Positions 1 through 9,224 of a DNA stretch of 64,000 nucleotides are shown here, in pieces. Each line of letters begins with the position of its first letter. Position 1 is the stretch's first letter. Source of the stretch: Rhodoferax ferrireducens (lineage in GTDB: Bacteria > Pseudomonadota > Gammaproteobacteria > Burkholderiales > Burkholderiaceae_C); assembly GCA_002083775.1 (NCBI GenBank), contig MTEI01000016.1, positions 1 to 64,000 of the forward strand. Reading direction: 5' to 3'. Under the pieces are notes generated by a model that did not search any database, had not been told where the DNA came from, and saw only the letters and a list, made by a program, of their open reading frames with translations. A program made the translations under genes and the position numbers.

Positions 1-725
1 AGGCCAGCCGCAAGATCAGCGACATCATCAGTGTGATTGACGGCATTGCTTTCCAGACCAACATTCTGGCGCTCAACGCCGCGGTGGAAGCGGCCCGTGC
101 CGGCGAGCAGGGGCGGGGTTTTGCGGTGGTGGCCAGCGAGGTGCGATCCCTGGCCGGGCGCAGCGCCGAGGCTGCCAAAGAGATCAAAACCCTGATCAAC
201 ACCAGTGTGGAGCGGGTGGAGCAGGGCAGCGCGCTGGTGGACCAGGCGGGTACCACCATGCATGATGTGGTGACCTCGATCAAGCGGGTGACCGACATCG
301 TGGGTGAAATCAGCGCCGCCAGCAACGAGCAGAGCATGGGTGTGTCGCAGGTGGGCGAAGCGGTGTCGCAAATGGACCAGGTCACCCAGCAAAACGCGGC
401 CATGGTGGAAGAAATGGCGGCGGCTGCTGCCAGCCTCAAGGCTCAAGCGCAGGACCTGGTGCAAACGGTGTCAGTGTTCAAATTGGGTGACACCCAGGGC
501 GTCGGCCAGCCTGGTCTGGGCTTGTCGGTGGCGCCAGCGCGCGCCCACCCGCCCAAGCCAGGCCCGTTCAAAGGTGTCGACCGGCGTGCGGGCGGGGTGG
601 CCAAAGGGGCTGCGGCGCGTGCGCGCAGCAAACCGGCCAGCCAGCCACCGGCACCCTTGCCTGCCCCGACAGCCAAGCCAACTGCGGCCAGCGGCACGTC
701 GGATGGGGATTGGGAAACTTTTTAA
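1..725 (+). CDS. methyl-accepting chemotaxis protein, C-terminal part (5' end outside window)
   Basis: This is the signalling tail of a chemoreceptor that relays ligand state to CheA and CheW. The frame is open from base 3 and the start lies outside the window. The visible part opens with the highly conserved hairpin tip, [20 protein letters not shown] followed by [14 protein letters not shown], and continues as the returning coiled-coil arm. A long Ala/Pro/Lys-rich tail ends in DWETF, a close match to the NWETF pentapeptide that tethers CheR and CheB in enteric receptors, so adaptation by methylation is likely. The sensor domain cannot be seen, so the ligand is unknown. It converges on recQ with a 14-base gap. 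Confidence 0.95.
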   Translation, partial: ASRKISDIISVIDGIAFQTNILALNAAVEAARAGEQGRGFAVVASEVRSLAGRSAEAAKEIKTLINTSVERVEQGSALVDQAGTTMHDVVTSIKRVTDIVGEISAASNEQSMGVSQVGEAVSQMDQVTQQNAAMVEEMAAAAASLKAQAQDLVQTVSVFKLGDTQGVGQPGLGLSVAPARAHPPKPGPFKGVDRRAGGVAKGAAARARSKPASQPPAPLPAPTAKPTAASGTSDGDWETF

Positions 726-739
726 ACCTGTCAGTCGGG

Positions 740-2593
740 TCAGTCCTCACGCATTACCTGCAGCACTGCCTCCCCATAGGCTTCCAGCTTGCGCACGCCC
801 AGGCCGCTGATGCCTTGCAATTGCTCCAGGGACTGCGGTGCGGTCTGGGCGATGGCGGCCAGCGTGGCGTCGTGAAAGATCACGTAGGCGGGCAGGTTGT
901 GCTCTTTGGCCACGCCGGCGCGCCAGGCTTTGAGTGCTGTAAATCTGCGTTGCTGATGAAGGTCTAGTGTCGCGAGCGTTTTGGGTGCTGTCGTGTGGCT
1001 GGTTCGGCGGCTTTTGCGCGTGGCGGTTTTGGGCGCGCTGGTGCGTAGCCTGATCGGTACCTCGCCCTTGAGCACGGCGCGCGACACCTCGGTGAGCGCC
1101 AGCGTGTTGAACGCCTGCGCATCCACTGCTACCGCGCCAATCGCCAGCAACTGACGCAGCACGGCGCGCCATTGGGTCTCAGACAATTCGGCCCCAATGC
1201 CAAACGTGCTCAGGGTGTCATGCCTGCGCTGCGTCACCTTCTCGGTGACCTTGCCCCGCAAAATGTCCACGATGTGCCCGGCACCAAACCCAAAACCACT
1301 CATCTGCTGCACCCGGTACACGGTGGAGAGCAGTTTGCGCGCGGCATCGGTGGCGTCCCACACGTCAGGCGCTTGCAGGCAGTTGTCGCAGTTGCCGCAG
1401 TCGGTGCTGGCTTCGTCAAAGTAGCGCAACAACCGCACCCGGCGGCAGTCGGTGGCCTCGGCCAGGCCCAGAAGCGCGTCCAGCTTGCCGCGCAGGCCCT
1501 GCTTGAATTCTTCTTCGGCCGGGCTCTCGTCGATCATGCGGCGCTGGTTCACCACGTCTTGCAGGCCGTAACACATCCAGGCGTCAGCGGGTTCGCCGTC
1601 GCGCCCGGCACGGCCGGTTTCCTGGTAATAACCTTCGATGTTTTTCGGCATGTCCAGGTGTGCCACAAACCGCACGTCGGGCTTGTCGATGCCCATGCCA
1701 AAAGCGATGGTGGCCACCATCACAATGCCCTCACTGCGCAAAAACCGGTCCTGATTGGCTTGCCGCACCTTGGCATCCAGCCCGGCGTGGTAGGGCAGGG
1801 CGGCAATGCCGTTGTCGCACAGCAAATCAGCCGTGTCTTCGACCTTTTTGCGCGACTGGCAATACACCACACCCGCGTCGCCCATGTGCTCGTCCTGGAT
1901 GAAGCGCAGCAACTGCTGCGTGGCTTCGCGCTTTTCGACGATGGTGTAACGGATGTTGGGGCGATCGAAACTGCTGATGAATAGCCGCGCGTCCTGCAAC
2001 TGCAGGCGTTCGATGATGTCGGCGCGGGTCAGCGCGTCGGCGGTGGCGGTCAGGGCAATGCGCGGCACCGTCGGGTAACGCTCGTGCAAAACCGTCAGCG
2101 CCCGGTATTCAGGCCGGAAGTCGTGGCCCCACTGGCTCACGCAATGCGCCTCGTCAATGGCAAACAGGCTCAAGTGACCCCGCTCTTGCAGCGCATCGAG
2201 TTGTGCCAGAAAGCGTGGCGTGTTCACCCGCTCCGGCGCGGCGTACAGCAGAGTGATGTCGCCCGCCAACAGACGCCGCTCGACCTGGCTGGCCTGCTCA
2301 AAGGAGAGGGTGGAGTTCAAAAACTCGGCCTTGACACCCGCTTCATGCAGCGCGCCCACCTGGTCGTGCATCAGCGCAATCAGCGGCGAGATCACCACCG
2401 TGATGCCCTGGCCAGCGGCCCGGCGGGCAATCGCCGGAATCTGGTAACACAGGCTTTTGCCGCCGCCAGTGGGCATCAGCACCAGCGCGTCGCCACCCGA
2501 AGTCACATGCTCAATGATGGCCTGCTGTGGCCCGCGAAAGACCTGGTAGCCGAAAACTTCTTGAAGAATGGAGGTGATGGACAAGGTGATCAA
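740..2593 (-). CDS. recQ: ATP-dependent DNA helicase RecQ
   Basis: RecQ is a 3'-5' DNA helicase of recombination and replication-fork repair. The 617-residue protein has the full family layout: Walker A PTGGGKS near residues 41-48, DEAH at 147-150, helicase C-terminal motifs [10 protein letters not shown] near 325-334, the RecQ zinc site (Cys383 and CGNCDNC near 399-405), a winged helix, and a C-terminal HRDC domain from about 545. No ATG precedes the conserved [11 protein letters not shown]. The frame opens with TTG at 2593, directly after an in-frame TAG, and a second TTG lies three codons in. A copy of the dispersed palindromic repeat abuts this start. Function is secure; the exact start is not. 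Confidence 0.96.
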   Translation of the reverse strand: MITLSITSILQEVFGYQVFRGPQQAIIEHVTSGGDALVLMPTGGGKSLCYQIPAIARRAAGQGITVVISPLIALMHDQVGALHEAGVKAEFLNSTLSFEQASQVERRLLAGDITLLYAAPERVNTPRFLAQLDALQERGHLSLFAIDEAHCVSQWGHDFRPEYRALTVLHERYPTVPRIALTATADALTRADIIERLQLQDARLFISSFDRPNIRYTIVEKREATQQLLRFIQDEHMGDAGVVYCQSRKKVEDTADLLCDNGIAALPYHAGLDAKVRQANQDRFLRSEGIVMVATIAFGMGIDKPDVRFVAHLDMPKNIEGYYQETGRAGRDGEPADAWMCYGLQDVVNQRRMIDESPAEEEFKQGLRGKLDALLGLAEATDCRRVRLLRYFDEASTDCGNCDNCLQAPDVWDATDAARKLLSTVYRVQQMSGFGFGAGHIVDILRGKVTEKVTQRRHDTLSTFGIGAELSETQWRAVLRQLLAIGAVAVDAQAFNTLALTEVSRAVLKGEVPIRLRTSAPKTATRKSRRTSHTTAPKTLATLDLHQQRRFTALKAWRAGVAKEHNLPAYVIFHDATLAAIAQTAPQSLEQLQGISGLGVRKLEAYGEAVLQVMRED

Positions 2594-2596
2594 CTA

Positions 2597-2646
2597 AATT
2601 TGATAGCTACTCGCCCATGTTACATAAGGGCTAGAGGCCTAAAAAG
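2597..2646 (-). repeat. dispersed palindromic repeat, copy 1 (upstream of recQ)
   Basis: On the minus strand this reads GGCCTCTAGCCCTTAT, six bases, TGGGC, then GAGTAGCTATCAAA. It matches the window-wide pattern AGCCCTTAT, short loop, AAGGGCT, 2-3 bases, AGCTAT, then A/T-rich sequence. It ends at the TTG start of recQ, so it may form part of the recQ leader. Confidence 0.8.
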
Positions 2647-2762
2647 CATAAACATTGATGGGCAAGCCCATGGCTCGCCCGATACGCTATTGTCCCATTG
2701 GACAGGCCTGCCACATGCCTGGTATCTGAATGGTTGGCGGCTGGCTTTCTACAATACCGCCC

Positions 2763-3809
2763 ATGATCACACGCCCCTACACCCGCGCTCAAGCGCTGCC
2801 CGCCCTTCTTGAAAATCGCATCCTGGTGCTGGACGGCGCCATGGGCACCATGATCCAGCGCTTCAAACTCGACGAATCGCAGTACCGGGGCGAGCGCTTC
2901 AAGGACTTTCATAAGGACATCAAGGGCAACAATGAGCTGCTGAGCCTGACCCGCCCGGACGTGATCAGCGACATCCACGAGTCTTACCTGGCCGCTGGTG
3001 CCGACATGATCGAAACCAATACCTTTGGCGCCACCCGCATCGCCCAGGCGGATTACGACATGGCCGACCTGGCGTTTGAGATGAACCTGGCTTCGGCCAA
3101 GTTGGCCCGCGCCGCCTGCGACAAGTTTTCCACCCCCGACAAACCGCGCTTTGTGCTTGGTGCCCTGGGCCCCACGCCCAAAACCGCCAGCATCAGCCCG
3201 GATGTGAACGACCCCGGCGCACGCAATGTGACGTTTGAAGAGCTGCGCGCCTCGTATTACGAACAAGTTGAAGCCCTGGTGCAGGGTGGCGCCGACGTGC
3301 TGCTGGTCGAAACTATTTTTGACACCCTTAACGCCAAGGCCGCGCTGTTTGCGATTGACGAGTTTTTTGAAGCCAGTGGTGAACGCCTGCCGATCATCAT
3401 CAGCGGCACGGTCACCGACGCTTCCGGCCGCATCCTCTCTGGCCAAACCGTGACCGCCTTCTGGCACAGCGTGCGCCACGCGCAACCGCTGGCGATTGGC
3501 CTGAACTGCGCGTTAGGCGCCGCGCTGATGCGCCCGTACATTCAAGAATTGAACAAGGCCGCCCCCGACACCTTCATCAGCTGCTACCCCAACGCTGGCC
3601 TGCCCAACCCGATGAGCGACACTGGCTTTGACGAAACCCCCGAGGTCACCAGCCGCCTGGTGGGTGAATTCGCCCGCGACGGGCTGGTCAACATCGTTGG
3701 CGGTTGCTGCGGCACCACGCCGGACCACATTGGCGCGATTCACGACAAGGTGGCACCGCTGTCCGGGCGCAGGCTGCAAAAAAACGTCTTTTACGCGGAA
3801 GCGGCATAA
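2763..3809 (+). CDS. metH: stand-alone homocysteine S-methyltransferase module of methionine synthase (MetH N-terminal part)
   Basis: This 348-residue protein corresponds to only the homocysteine-binding barrel of B12-dependent methionine synthase, which is about 1200 residues long when whole. It opens with [15 protein letters not shown] and has the zinc-binding cysteines in GLNCALGA (Cys249) and GGCCGTTP (Cys315-316). The folate, cobalamin and reactivation domains are absent, and the next gene is unrelated. Comamonadaceae often split metH into this part and a larger second part. The partner should therefore lie elsewhere and the two chains would act together. The ATG at 2763 is chosen because the protein alignment begins there; an ATG at 2730 would add 11 unconserved residues. 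A hairpin follows the stop. Confidence 0.9.
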   Translation: MITRPYTRAQALPALLENRILVLDGAMGTMIQRFKLDESQYRGERFKDFHKDIKGNNELLSLTRPDVISDIHESYLAAGADMIETNTFGATRIAQADYDMADLAFEMNLASAKLARAACDKFSTPDKPRFVLGALGPTPKTASISPDVNDPGARNVTFEELRASYYEQVEALVQGGADVLLVETIFDTLNAKAALFAIDEFFEASGERLPIIISGTVTDASGRILSGQTVTAFWHSVRHAQPLAIGLNCALGAALMRPYIQELNKAAPDTFISCYPNAGLPNPMSDTGFDETPEVTSRLVGEFARDGLVNIVGGCCGTTPDHIGAIHDKVAPLSGRRLQKNVFYAEAA

Positions 3810-3822
3810 CCCGGCTTGCCAG

Positions 3823-3846
3823 CAGGCGGTCATGAAAAACCGCCTG
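3823..3846 (+). terminator. hairpin downstream of metH module
   Basis: CAGGCGGT and ACCGCCTG form a perfect 8-bp stem around an 8-base loop, followed by only a short T run (TTTG). It lies 13 bases after the metH stop. It could be a weak intrinsic terminator or an mRNA 3' stabiliser. Confidence 0.45.
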
Positions 3847-3959
3847 TTTGATCCTGATGAACCGCCGTGCAGCAGGCTGAGCCATGGCTACGCGCTGGCC
3901 AGTCGCCTGCCTGATCACGCCTGAGCCTGCGACTCCCCCACCTGATTAACCCCCACACC

Positions 3960-5321
3960 ATGCAGTCACTTCAAGATTTTTTGACGGTCTTCTTCAGCTT
4001 CAAGGCCTATGTGATGCTGCCCATCATCATCTTCTTCATTGCGCTGGCGGTCCGGCTGCCACTGCGCCAAGTGGTGCTGAGCACGGTGAGTCTGGCGGCG
4101 GGTTTTGCCGGTGTGTTTATCGCCTTTGACTTCTTTGTGGCCAACATCAGCCCGGCGGTGCAGCAGCTCACCAGCGTGCGCGGGCTCAATTTCCCGGTGC
4201 TGGATGTGGGCTGGCCGCCCTTAGCCGCCATCACCTGGGCCTCGCCGCTGGCGGCGATTTCGATCCCGCTGGTGCTGGTGGCCAACTTGCTCATGCTGGC
4301 TTTGGGCTGGACCCGCACCATCTACATCGACATCTGGAATTACTGGCATTTCGCGTTGATGGGGGTGCTGGTGATGTCGCTCACCGGCAGCATGGCGCTG
4401 GGTTTGTCGGCGGTGTTGTTGATCGCGGTGTATTGTTTCAAGATGACCGAGTGGTCAGCGCCTGAAGTGGAGCGCGAAACCGGCCTGGTGGGCATTTCTG
4501 CTTCTCCAGTGTCAGTCAACGGGTTGGTGCCCTATGCGGTGTGTGTGGACTGGGTGCTGGACCGAATCCCGTTGGTCAAGCGTTGGAATTACAACCCGCA
4601 CAGCAAGGGCGACGAGCCGTCGGTCGCCAGCGCTCTGGACCTGCTGGGTGAGCCCATGGTCATTGGCGGCGTGATGGGGCTGGTTTTGGCAACGGCTGCG
4701 GGCTATAACCTGGGTGCCACGCTGGAGTTGGCGGTACACATCGCGGCGGTGATGTTTTTGCTGCCCAAGAGTGCCGGGCTGATTGGTGATGCCATGATGC
4801 CGGTGACGGTGGCTCTGCGTGACCAGGTGACGCGGTTTTTCCCGCATCGCAAAAATCTGATTGTGGCCATGGATACCGGTTTCCTGATGCACCACAAATC
4901 GGTGATGGTCACCGGCCTGGTCCTGATGATGCTGGCGGTGCTGATTGCGTTGGTGCTGCCCGGCAACCAGGTGTTGCCGCTGGGGGACTTGCCGAACCTG
5001 TTTTCGGTCATGTCCATGTCGGTGCTGATCTTTCGCGGCAATGTGTTTCGCGCGGTGGTGGCCGGCGTGCCGGTCATCATCACGTTTTTGCTGATTGCCT
5101 CCAACCTGGCACCCCTTTACACCCGGCTGGCAAGCCAGGCACCTTCATTCAAGTCCGAAGGGCTGGGGCAGATCACCGCATTCACTGACGGCGGGCACCA
5201 GCTGCGGTTCCTGATCTATTCGCTGTACCGGGGTGAACTGTGGGCGATGCTGGTCCTGCCGCTGTTGCTGGGGGCGATTGTTTTGGTGTGGCGACGTTTT
5301 CGCGCCAGCAGCCCAACCTGA
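3960..5321 (+). CDS. PTS galactitol-type IIC component (orphan permease)
   Basis: This 453-residue integral membrane protein resembles GatC, the galactitol-specific EIIC, along its length. Shared features include the early AYVMLPIIIFFIALAVR segment, DVGWPPLAAITWASP, the TRTIYIDIWNYWH block, LGEPMVIGGVMGL, the LPGNQVLPLGDL motif and RGNVFRAV. About ten membrane helices are visible. Such permeases move a hexitol or sugar while EIIB phosphorylates it, yet no EIIA or EIIB gene is adjacent and most Comamonadaceae lack a full sugar PTS. It may work with distant partners or transport without phosphorylation. It is flanked by hairpins on both sides, so it is probably transcribed alone. Family is confident; substrate is unknown. 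Confidence 0.85.
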   Translation: MQSLQDFLTVFFSFKAYVMLPIIIFFIALAVRLPLRQVVLSTVSLAAGFAGVFIAFDFFVANISPAVQQLTSVRGLNFPVLDVGWPPLAAITWASPLAAISIPLVLVANLLMLALGWTRTIYIDIWNYWHFALMGVLVMSLTGSMALGLSAVLLIAVYCFKMTEWSAPEVERETGLVGISASPVSVNGLVPYAVCVDWVLDRIPLVKRWNYNPHSKGDEPSVASALDLLGEPMVIGGVMGLVLATAAGYNLGATLELAVHIAAVMFLLPKSAGLIGDAMMPVTVALRDQVTRFFPHRKNLIVAMDTGFLMHHKSVMVTGLVLMMLAVLIALVLPGNQVLPLGDLPNLFSVMSMSVLIFRGNVFRAVVAGVPVIITFLLIASNLAPLYTRLASQAPSFKSEGLGQITAFTDGGHQLRFLIYSLYRGELWAMLVLPLLLGAIVLVWRRFRASSPT

Positions 5322-5444
5322 GCGGTGACGCTGCAATCGCCGCGTTCTGTCATACCGCAGGCCTTCGGCAGTTGCCGCAGGATGCCGCGGCCAAAAAAAT
5401 AGGATAATTGCCGTTTTTCACCAACTTGCCGGAGCCCATTCACC

Positions 5445-5612
5445 ATGGCCAAAGAATTTCGTACAGAAGCTGACCGCAAAGCGACTCCCCGTCCTGTAGC
5501 CCCGGAAGGCGTTTGCTACACCGCTGGCCACGGCCAGTTGCGCAGCCTGGAGCGTGGCGTAGCCACCAACAACAAGAAGAACCCCGGCAAGCGTTGCAAA
5601 AAGGGCGGCTGA
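5445..5612 (+). CDS. small basic protein of 55 residues, function unknown
   Basis: A short frame runs from ATG 5445 to TGA 5610-5612. The product starts MAKEFRTEADRKATPRP and ends in a lysine-rich tail, NNKKNPGKRCKKGG, so it is strongly basic and has two cysteines (in EGVCYT and KRCKK). A purine-rich GGAG stretch lies about ten bases before the ATG and a strong terminator follows 30 bases after the stop, which is the layout of a separately expressed small gene. The composition suggests nucleic-acid or ribosome association, but this is inference only; no known family was recognised. Confidence 0.7.
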   Translation: MAKEFRTEADRKATPRPVAPEGVCYTAGHGQLRSLERGVATNNKKNPGKRCKKGG

Positions 5613-5642
5613 CTCGGATTTTGGCTGCCGAGTGCAGTCGAT

Positions 5643-5672
5643 AAAAAGCGGCCCCGAAGGGCCGCTTTTTTA
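5643..5672 (+). terminator. intrinsic terminator after the 55-residue gene
   Basis: AAAAAGCGGCCC, the tetraloop CGAA, and GGGCCGCTTTTT form a perfect 12-bp stem with a T tract on one side and an A tract on the other. It should act in both directions, ending the small gene on the plus strand and possibly transcripts from icmF on the minus strand. Confidence 0.92.
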
Positions 5673-5709
5673 TGGGTGATTCAAACTGGTGATTACAAGA
5701 TAATTGACC

Positions 5710-5752
5710 TTTAGCCCTTTCGTAATATGGGCTGACAGCTATTCAATATGGA
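5710..5752 (+). repeat. dispersed palindromic repeat, copy 2 (3' of icmF)
   Basis: TTAGCCCTTT, CGTAA, TATGGGCT, GAC, AGCTATTCAA fits the family pattern with two stem mismatches. It lies in the gap between the terminator and the icmF stop codon. Confidence 0.75.
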
Positions 5753-5763
5753 GCGGCATTCGC

Positions 5764-8700
5764 TCACATATTGCGTCGGTACTGCCCGCCCACCTCAAAC
5801 AGCGCGTTGGTGATCTGACCGAGGGAGCAGCAGCGCACAGCATCCATCAGCACCTCAAACACGTTCTGGTTATCGATCACCGCTTGTTGCAGGCGCTTGA
5901 GCTGTGCTGGCGCTTCATCGGCGTGGCGGGTGTGGAAATCGGCCAGGCGGGTCAGTTGGCTCTGTTTTTCGTCGTCGGTGCTGCGCGCCAGCTCCAGTTT
6001 GTCGTTCACCGGGTCGCCATGCGGGTTACGGAAGGTGTTGACGCCGATGATGGGCAGCTCGCCGGTGTGTTTGAGCATCTCGTAGTGCATGGATTCGTCC
6101 TGGATCTTGCCGCGCTGGTAGCCGGTTTCCATGGCACCCAACACGCCACCACGCTCGGTGAGGCGCTCAAACTCGGTCAACACGGCTTCTTCCACCAGCT
6201 CGGTCAGTTCTTCGATGATGAACGCGCCCTGCGACGGGTTTTCGTTCTTGGCCAGGCCCCATTCGCGGTTGATGATGAGCTGGATGGCCATCGCGCGACG
6301 CACCGAGTCTTCGGTGGGTGTGGTGATGGCTTCGTCGAACGCGTTGGTGTGCAGGCTGTTGCAGTTGTCGTAGATGGCAATCAGCGCCTGCAAGGTGGTG
6401 CGGATGTCGTTGAACTGGATTTCTTGGGCGTGCAGGCTGCGGCCACTGGTCTGGATGTGGTACTTGAGTTTTTGGCTGCGCTCATTTGCCCCATACTTTT
6501 CCTTCATCGCCACCGCCCAGATGCGCCGCGCCACGCGGCCCATCACGGTGTATTCGGGGTCCATGCCGTTGCTGAAGAAGAAGCTCAAATTCGGCGCAAA
6601 GTCGTCAATATGCATGCCGCGCGCCAGATAGGCTTCGACAAAGGTGAAGCCGTTGGAGAGCGTGAACGCCAGTTGGCTGATCGGGTTGGCACCGGCTTCG
6701 GCAATGTGGTAACCCGAAATCGACACGCTGTAGAAGTTACGCACGTTGTGGTGCACAAAATAGCTGGCGATGTCGCCCATCACTTTCAGGCTGAATTCGG
6801 TGCTGAAAATGCAGGTGTTCTGGCCCTGGTCTTCTTTCAAAATATCCGCCTGCACCGTGCCGCGCACGTTGGATAGCACCCATTCGCGGATTTTGGCCGC
6901 CTCGGTGTCGGTGGGTTCACGGCCGTTGTCGGTGTGGAACTTTTCCAGGTTCTGGTCGATGGCGGCGTTCATGAACATCGCCAGAATGCTCGGCGCCGGT
7001 CCATTGATGGTCATCGACACGCTGGTGTTGGGGCTGCATAAGTCAAAACCGCCGTACAGCACCTTCAGGTCGTCAATGGTGGCAATGCTCACGCCGCTGT
7101 TGCCCACCTTGCCGTAGATGTCCGGGCGCGGGTCGGGGTCATTGCCGTAGAGCGTGACCGAGTCAAACGCGGTGCTCAGGCGCTTGGCGGCCATGCCGGA
7201 GCTGAGCAGCTTGAAGCGTTTGTTGGTGCGAAACGGGTCGCCTTCCCCGGCGAACATGCGGGTGGGGTCTTCGTTTTCGCGCTTGAAGGCAAAGGTGCCG
7301 GCGGTGTAGGGATAGCTGCCAGGCACGTTGTCGAGCATCAGCCATTTCAGGATTTCGCCATGGTCTTCATATTGCGGCAGACACACCTTGCGGATGGTGG
7401 TGCCACTCAAGGTTCTACTGGTGAGTGCGGTTCGGATTTCCTTGTCGCGGATCTTCACCACGTATTCGTCACCGGCATAGGCGCGCTGCATTTCGGGCCA
7501 CTGGGCCAGCAGTTTGTGCGCGGCCGGGTCTTGCAGCTGTTCGCGCTGCTGGGCTAGGTCGATGGCTGCTTCAGCGGCTTTGGCCTTGCCGGGTTTGCCC
7601 ACTTCGAGCATCACAGCGGCGGCGCGTAGTTGCTGGATTTCACGTGCCAACCGGGCCTGGGCGCGGGCTTTTTTTTTGTATCCGCGCACGGTGTCGGCAA
7701 TTTCAGCCAGGTAACGGGTGCGGGCTGCTGGCACCACCGGGCTCTGATTCGTGCTGTGGCGCACAGCCACGGTGGGCAGGTGTGATTCGCCCAGCGGCAG
7801 GCCCAGTTCACTCAAGCGCGCCTTCAACGCCTGGTACAGCGCAGTGACGCCGTCGTCGTTGAAACGTGCGGCCATGGTGCCAAACACCGGCATCTGCTCG
7901 GGTGGTACGCCAAAGGCTTCGCGGTTGCGTTGCACCTGTTTGGCCACATCGCGCAGTGCGTCAGAAGCACCCTTGCGGTCAAACTTGTTGATGGCGACAA
8001 ACTCGGCAAAGTCGAGCATGTCGATTTTTTCCAGTTGGCTGGCTGCCCCAAACTCGGGCGTCATCACGTACAGCGGCACGTCCACATGCGGCACGATGGC
8101 TGCGTCGCCCTGGCCGATGCCCGAGGTTTCCACAATGATCAGATCGAACCCGGCCACCTTGCAGGCGGCAATCACATCCGGCAGGGCGGCGCTGATTTCG
8201 CTGCCAAAGTCACGCGTTGCCAGGCTGCGCATGAACACTTTGGGGCCGTTTTGCCAGGGGGTGATGGCGTTCATGCGGATGCGGTCGCCCAGCAGGGCGC
8301 CACCGCTCTTGCGTCGCGACGGGTCGATGCTGATCACAGCCACGCGCAGGCTGTCGGCCTGATCCAGGCGCAAACGGCGGATCAGTTCATCGGTCAGGCT
8401 AGATTTGCCTGCGCCACCGGTGCCGGTGATGCCCAAAACCGGCGTCTTTTTAGTAGCTGCCAGCCCTTTTATTTCCTGGGTTAGCGCCTTGAAAGACACT
8501 GAAAAATCACCTTTGCCAACACCTGAGGCTTCTTCGTTCTCCAGGCTGGTGATGAGTTGTGCCAGCGCACGCCAACTCTGGTCGGTATGGCCCTGAATGG
8601 CCTCGACGGTGGTCGGTGCATAACTGCTGATGTCTTTGTCGCAGCGCATTACCATCTCGCCGATCATGCCGGCCAGACCCATGCGTTGCCCATCTTCGGG

Positions 8701-9090
8701 GCTGAAGATGCGTTGCACACCATAGGCATGGAGTTCGGCAATCTCGCTCGGCACAATCACGCCGCCGCCGCCGCCAAACACTTGGATGTGCTCGCCGCCA
8801 CGGGCACGCAGCAAATCCACCATGTACTTGAAATATTCCACATGCCCGCCCTGGTAGGAGCTGATGGCAATGCCCTGCACGTCTTCCTGCAGCGCAGCGG
8901 TCACCACTTCTTCCACGCTGCGGTTGTGGCCCAGGTGGATCACCTCGGTGCCCATGCTTTGCAGGATGCGGCGCATGATGTTGATGGCTGCGTCGTGCCC
9001 GTCAAACAGGCTGGCCGCCGTGACAAAGCGCACTTTGTGGGTGGGGCGGTAGTTGGCCAGGGCCTTGAAGTCGGCGGACAGATCGGTCAT
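5764..9090 (-). CDS. icmF: fused isobutyryl-CoA mutase IcmF (B12 domain, G-protein chaperone, mutase domain)
   Basis: IcmF interconverts isobutyryl-CoA and n-butyryl-CoA with adenosylcobalamin, and some forms act on pivalyl- or isovaleryl-CoA. The 1108-residue chain shows the three fused parts in order. A cobalamin-binding domain comes first, with SLFDGHDAA near residue 30 and GGGGGVIVP near 106. A MeaI-type GTPase chaperone follows, with Walker [10 protein letters not shown] near 223 and NKFD near 367. The substrate barrel runs from about 570 to the C-terminus. The active-site stretch [13 protein letters not shown] is typical of IcmF, not of methylmalonyl-CoA mutase. A copy of the dispersed repeat encodes residues near 200-214, just before the GTPase. 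A 22-bp perfect palindrome upstream is a likely operator. Role in branched-chain amino acid or acyl-CoA catabolism is inferred. Confidence 0.95.
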   Translation of the reverse strand: MTDLSADFKALANYRPTHKVRFVTAASLFDGHDAAINIMRRILQSMGTEVIHLGHNRSVEEVVTAALQEDVQGIAISSYQGGHVEYFKYMVDLLRARGGEHIQVFGGGGGVIVPSEIAELHAYGVQRIFSPEDGQRMGLAGMIGEMVMRCDKDISSYAPTTVEAIQGHTDQSWRALAQLITSLENEEASGVGKGDFSVSFKALTQEIKGLAATKKTPVLGITGTGGAGKSSLTDELIRRLRLDQADSLRVAVISIDPSRRKSGGALLGDRIRMNAITPWQNGPKVFMRSLATRDFGSEISAALPDVIAACKVAGFDLIIVETSGIGQGDAAIVPHVDVPLYVMTPEFGAASQLEKIDMLDFAEFVAINKFDRKGASDALRDVAKQVQRNREAFGVPPEQMPVFGTMAARFNDDGVTALYQALKARLSELGLPLGESHLPTVAVRHSTNQSPVVPAARTRYLAEIADTVRGYKKKARAQARLAREIQQLRAAAVMLEVGKPGKAKAAEAAIDLAQQREQLQDPAAHKLLAQWPEMQRAYAGDEYVVKIRDKEIRTALTSRTLSGTTIRKVCLPQYEDHGEILKWLMLDNVPGSYPYTAGTFAFKRENEDPTRMFAGEGDPFRTNKRFKLLSSGMAAKRLSTAFDSVTLYGNDPDPRPDIYGKVGNSGVSIATIDDLKVLYGGFDLCSPNTSVSMTINGPAPSILAMFMNAAIDQNLEKFHTDNGREPTDTEAAKIREWVLSNVRGTVQADILKEDQGQNTCIFSTEFSLKVMGDIASYFVHHNVRNFYSVSISGYHIAEAGANPISQLAFTLSNGFTFVEAYLARGMHIDDFAPNLSFFFSNGMDPEYTVMGRVARRIWAVAMKEKYGANERSQKLKYHIQTSGRSLHAQEIQFNDIRTTLQALIAIYDNCNSLHTNAFDEAITTPTEDSVRRAMAIQLIINREWGLAKNENPSQGAFIIEELTELVEEAVLTEFERLTERGGVLGAMETGYQRGKIQDESMHYEMLKHTGELPIIGVNTFRNPHGDPVNDKLELARSTDDEKQSQLTRLADFHTRHADEAPAQLKRLQQAVIDNQNVFEVLMDAVRCCSLGQITNALFEVGGQYRRNM
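8450..8492 (-). repeat. dispersed palindromic repeat, copy 3, inside icmF
   Basis: The minus strand reads GCGCTAACCC, then TAAAAGGGCT, GGC, AGCTACTAAAAA, a degenerate copy that stays in frame. It encodes KGLAATKK in the linker between the cobalamin domain and the GTPase of IcmF, a place that tolerates extra residues. Confidence 0.6.
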
Positions 9091-9123
9091 GTGGGGGTCT
9101 CCATTCGGGTCATTGGCTCGCAG

Positions 9124-9145
9124 TTGACGTTGACGTCAACGTCAA
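9124..9145. promoter_or_regulatory. perfect 22-bp palindrome upstream of icmF, likely operator
   Basis: TTGACGTTGAC is followed directly by its exact reverse complement GTCAACGTCAA. It contains two overlapping 16-mers of the form TTGACGT-NN-ACGTCAA, which resembles sites of MerR-family regulators of branched-chain acyl-CoA catabolism (LiuR type). It sits 34 bases upstream of the icmF start codon. The identity of the regulator is inferred. Confidence 0.7.
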
Positions 9146-9175
9146 TGCAGGCGGCGATGTTAGCGGGTTTCACAG

Positions 9176-9203
9176 ACAAAAGGGCGCCAACGCGCCCTTT
9201 TGT
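9176..9203 (-). terminator. terminator of the TRAP transporter operon
   Basis: ACAAAAGGGCGC, loop CAAC, GCGCCCTTTTGT gives a perfect 12-bp stem, 22 bases beyond the stop of the large permease gene. The stem is symmetrical with T runs on both strands, so it can act in both directions. Confidence 0.88.
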
Positions 9204-9224
9204 GGTGACCGGTGTGAAGGCGCG

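Noticed and set aside
5704..6876. Long open frame antisense to icmF
   Set aside because: It overlaps a fully conserved IcmF and has no recognisable domain.
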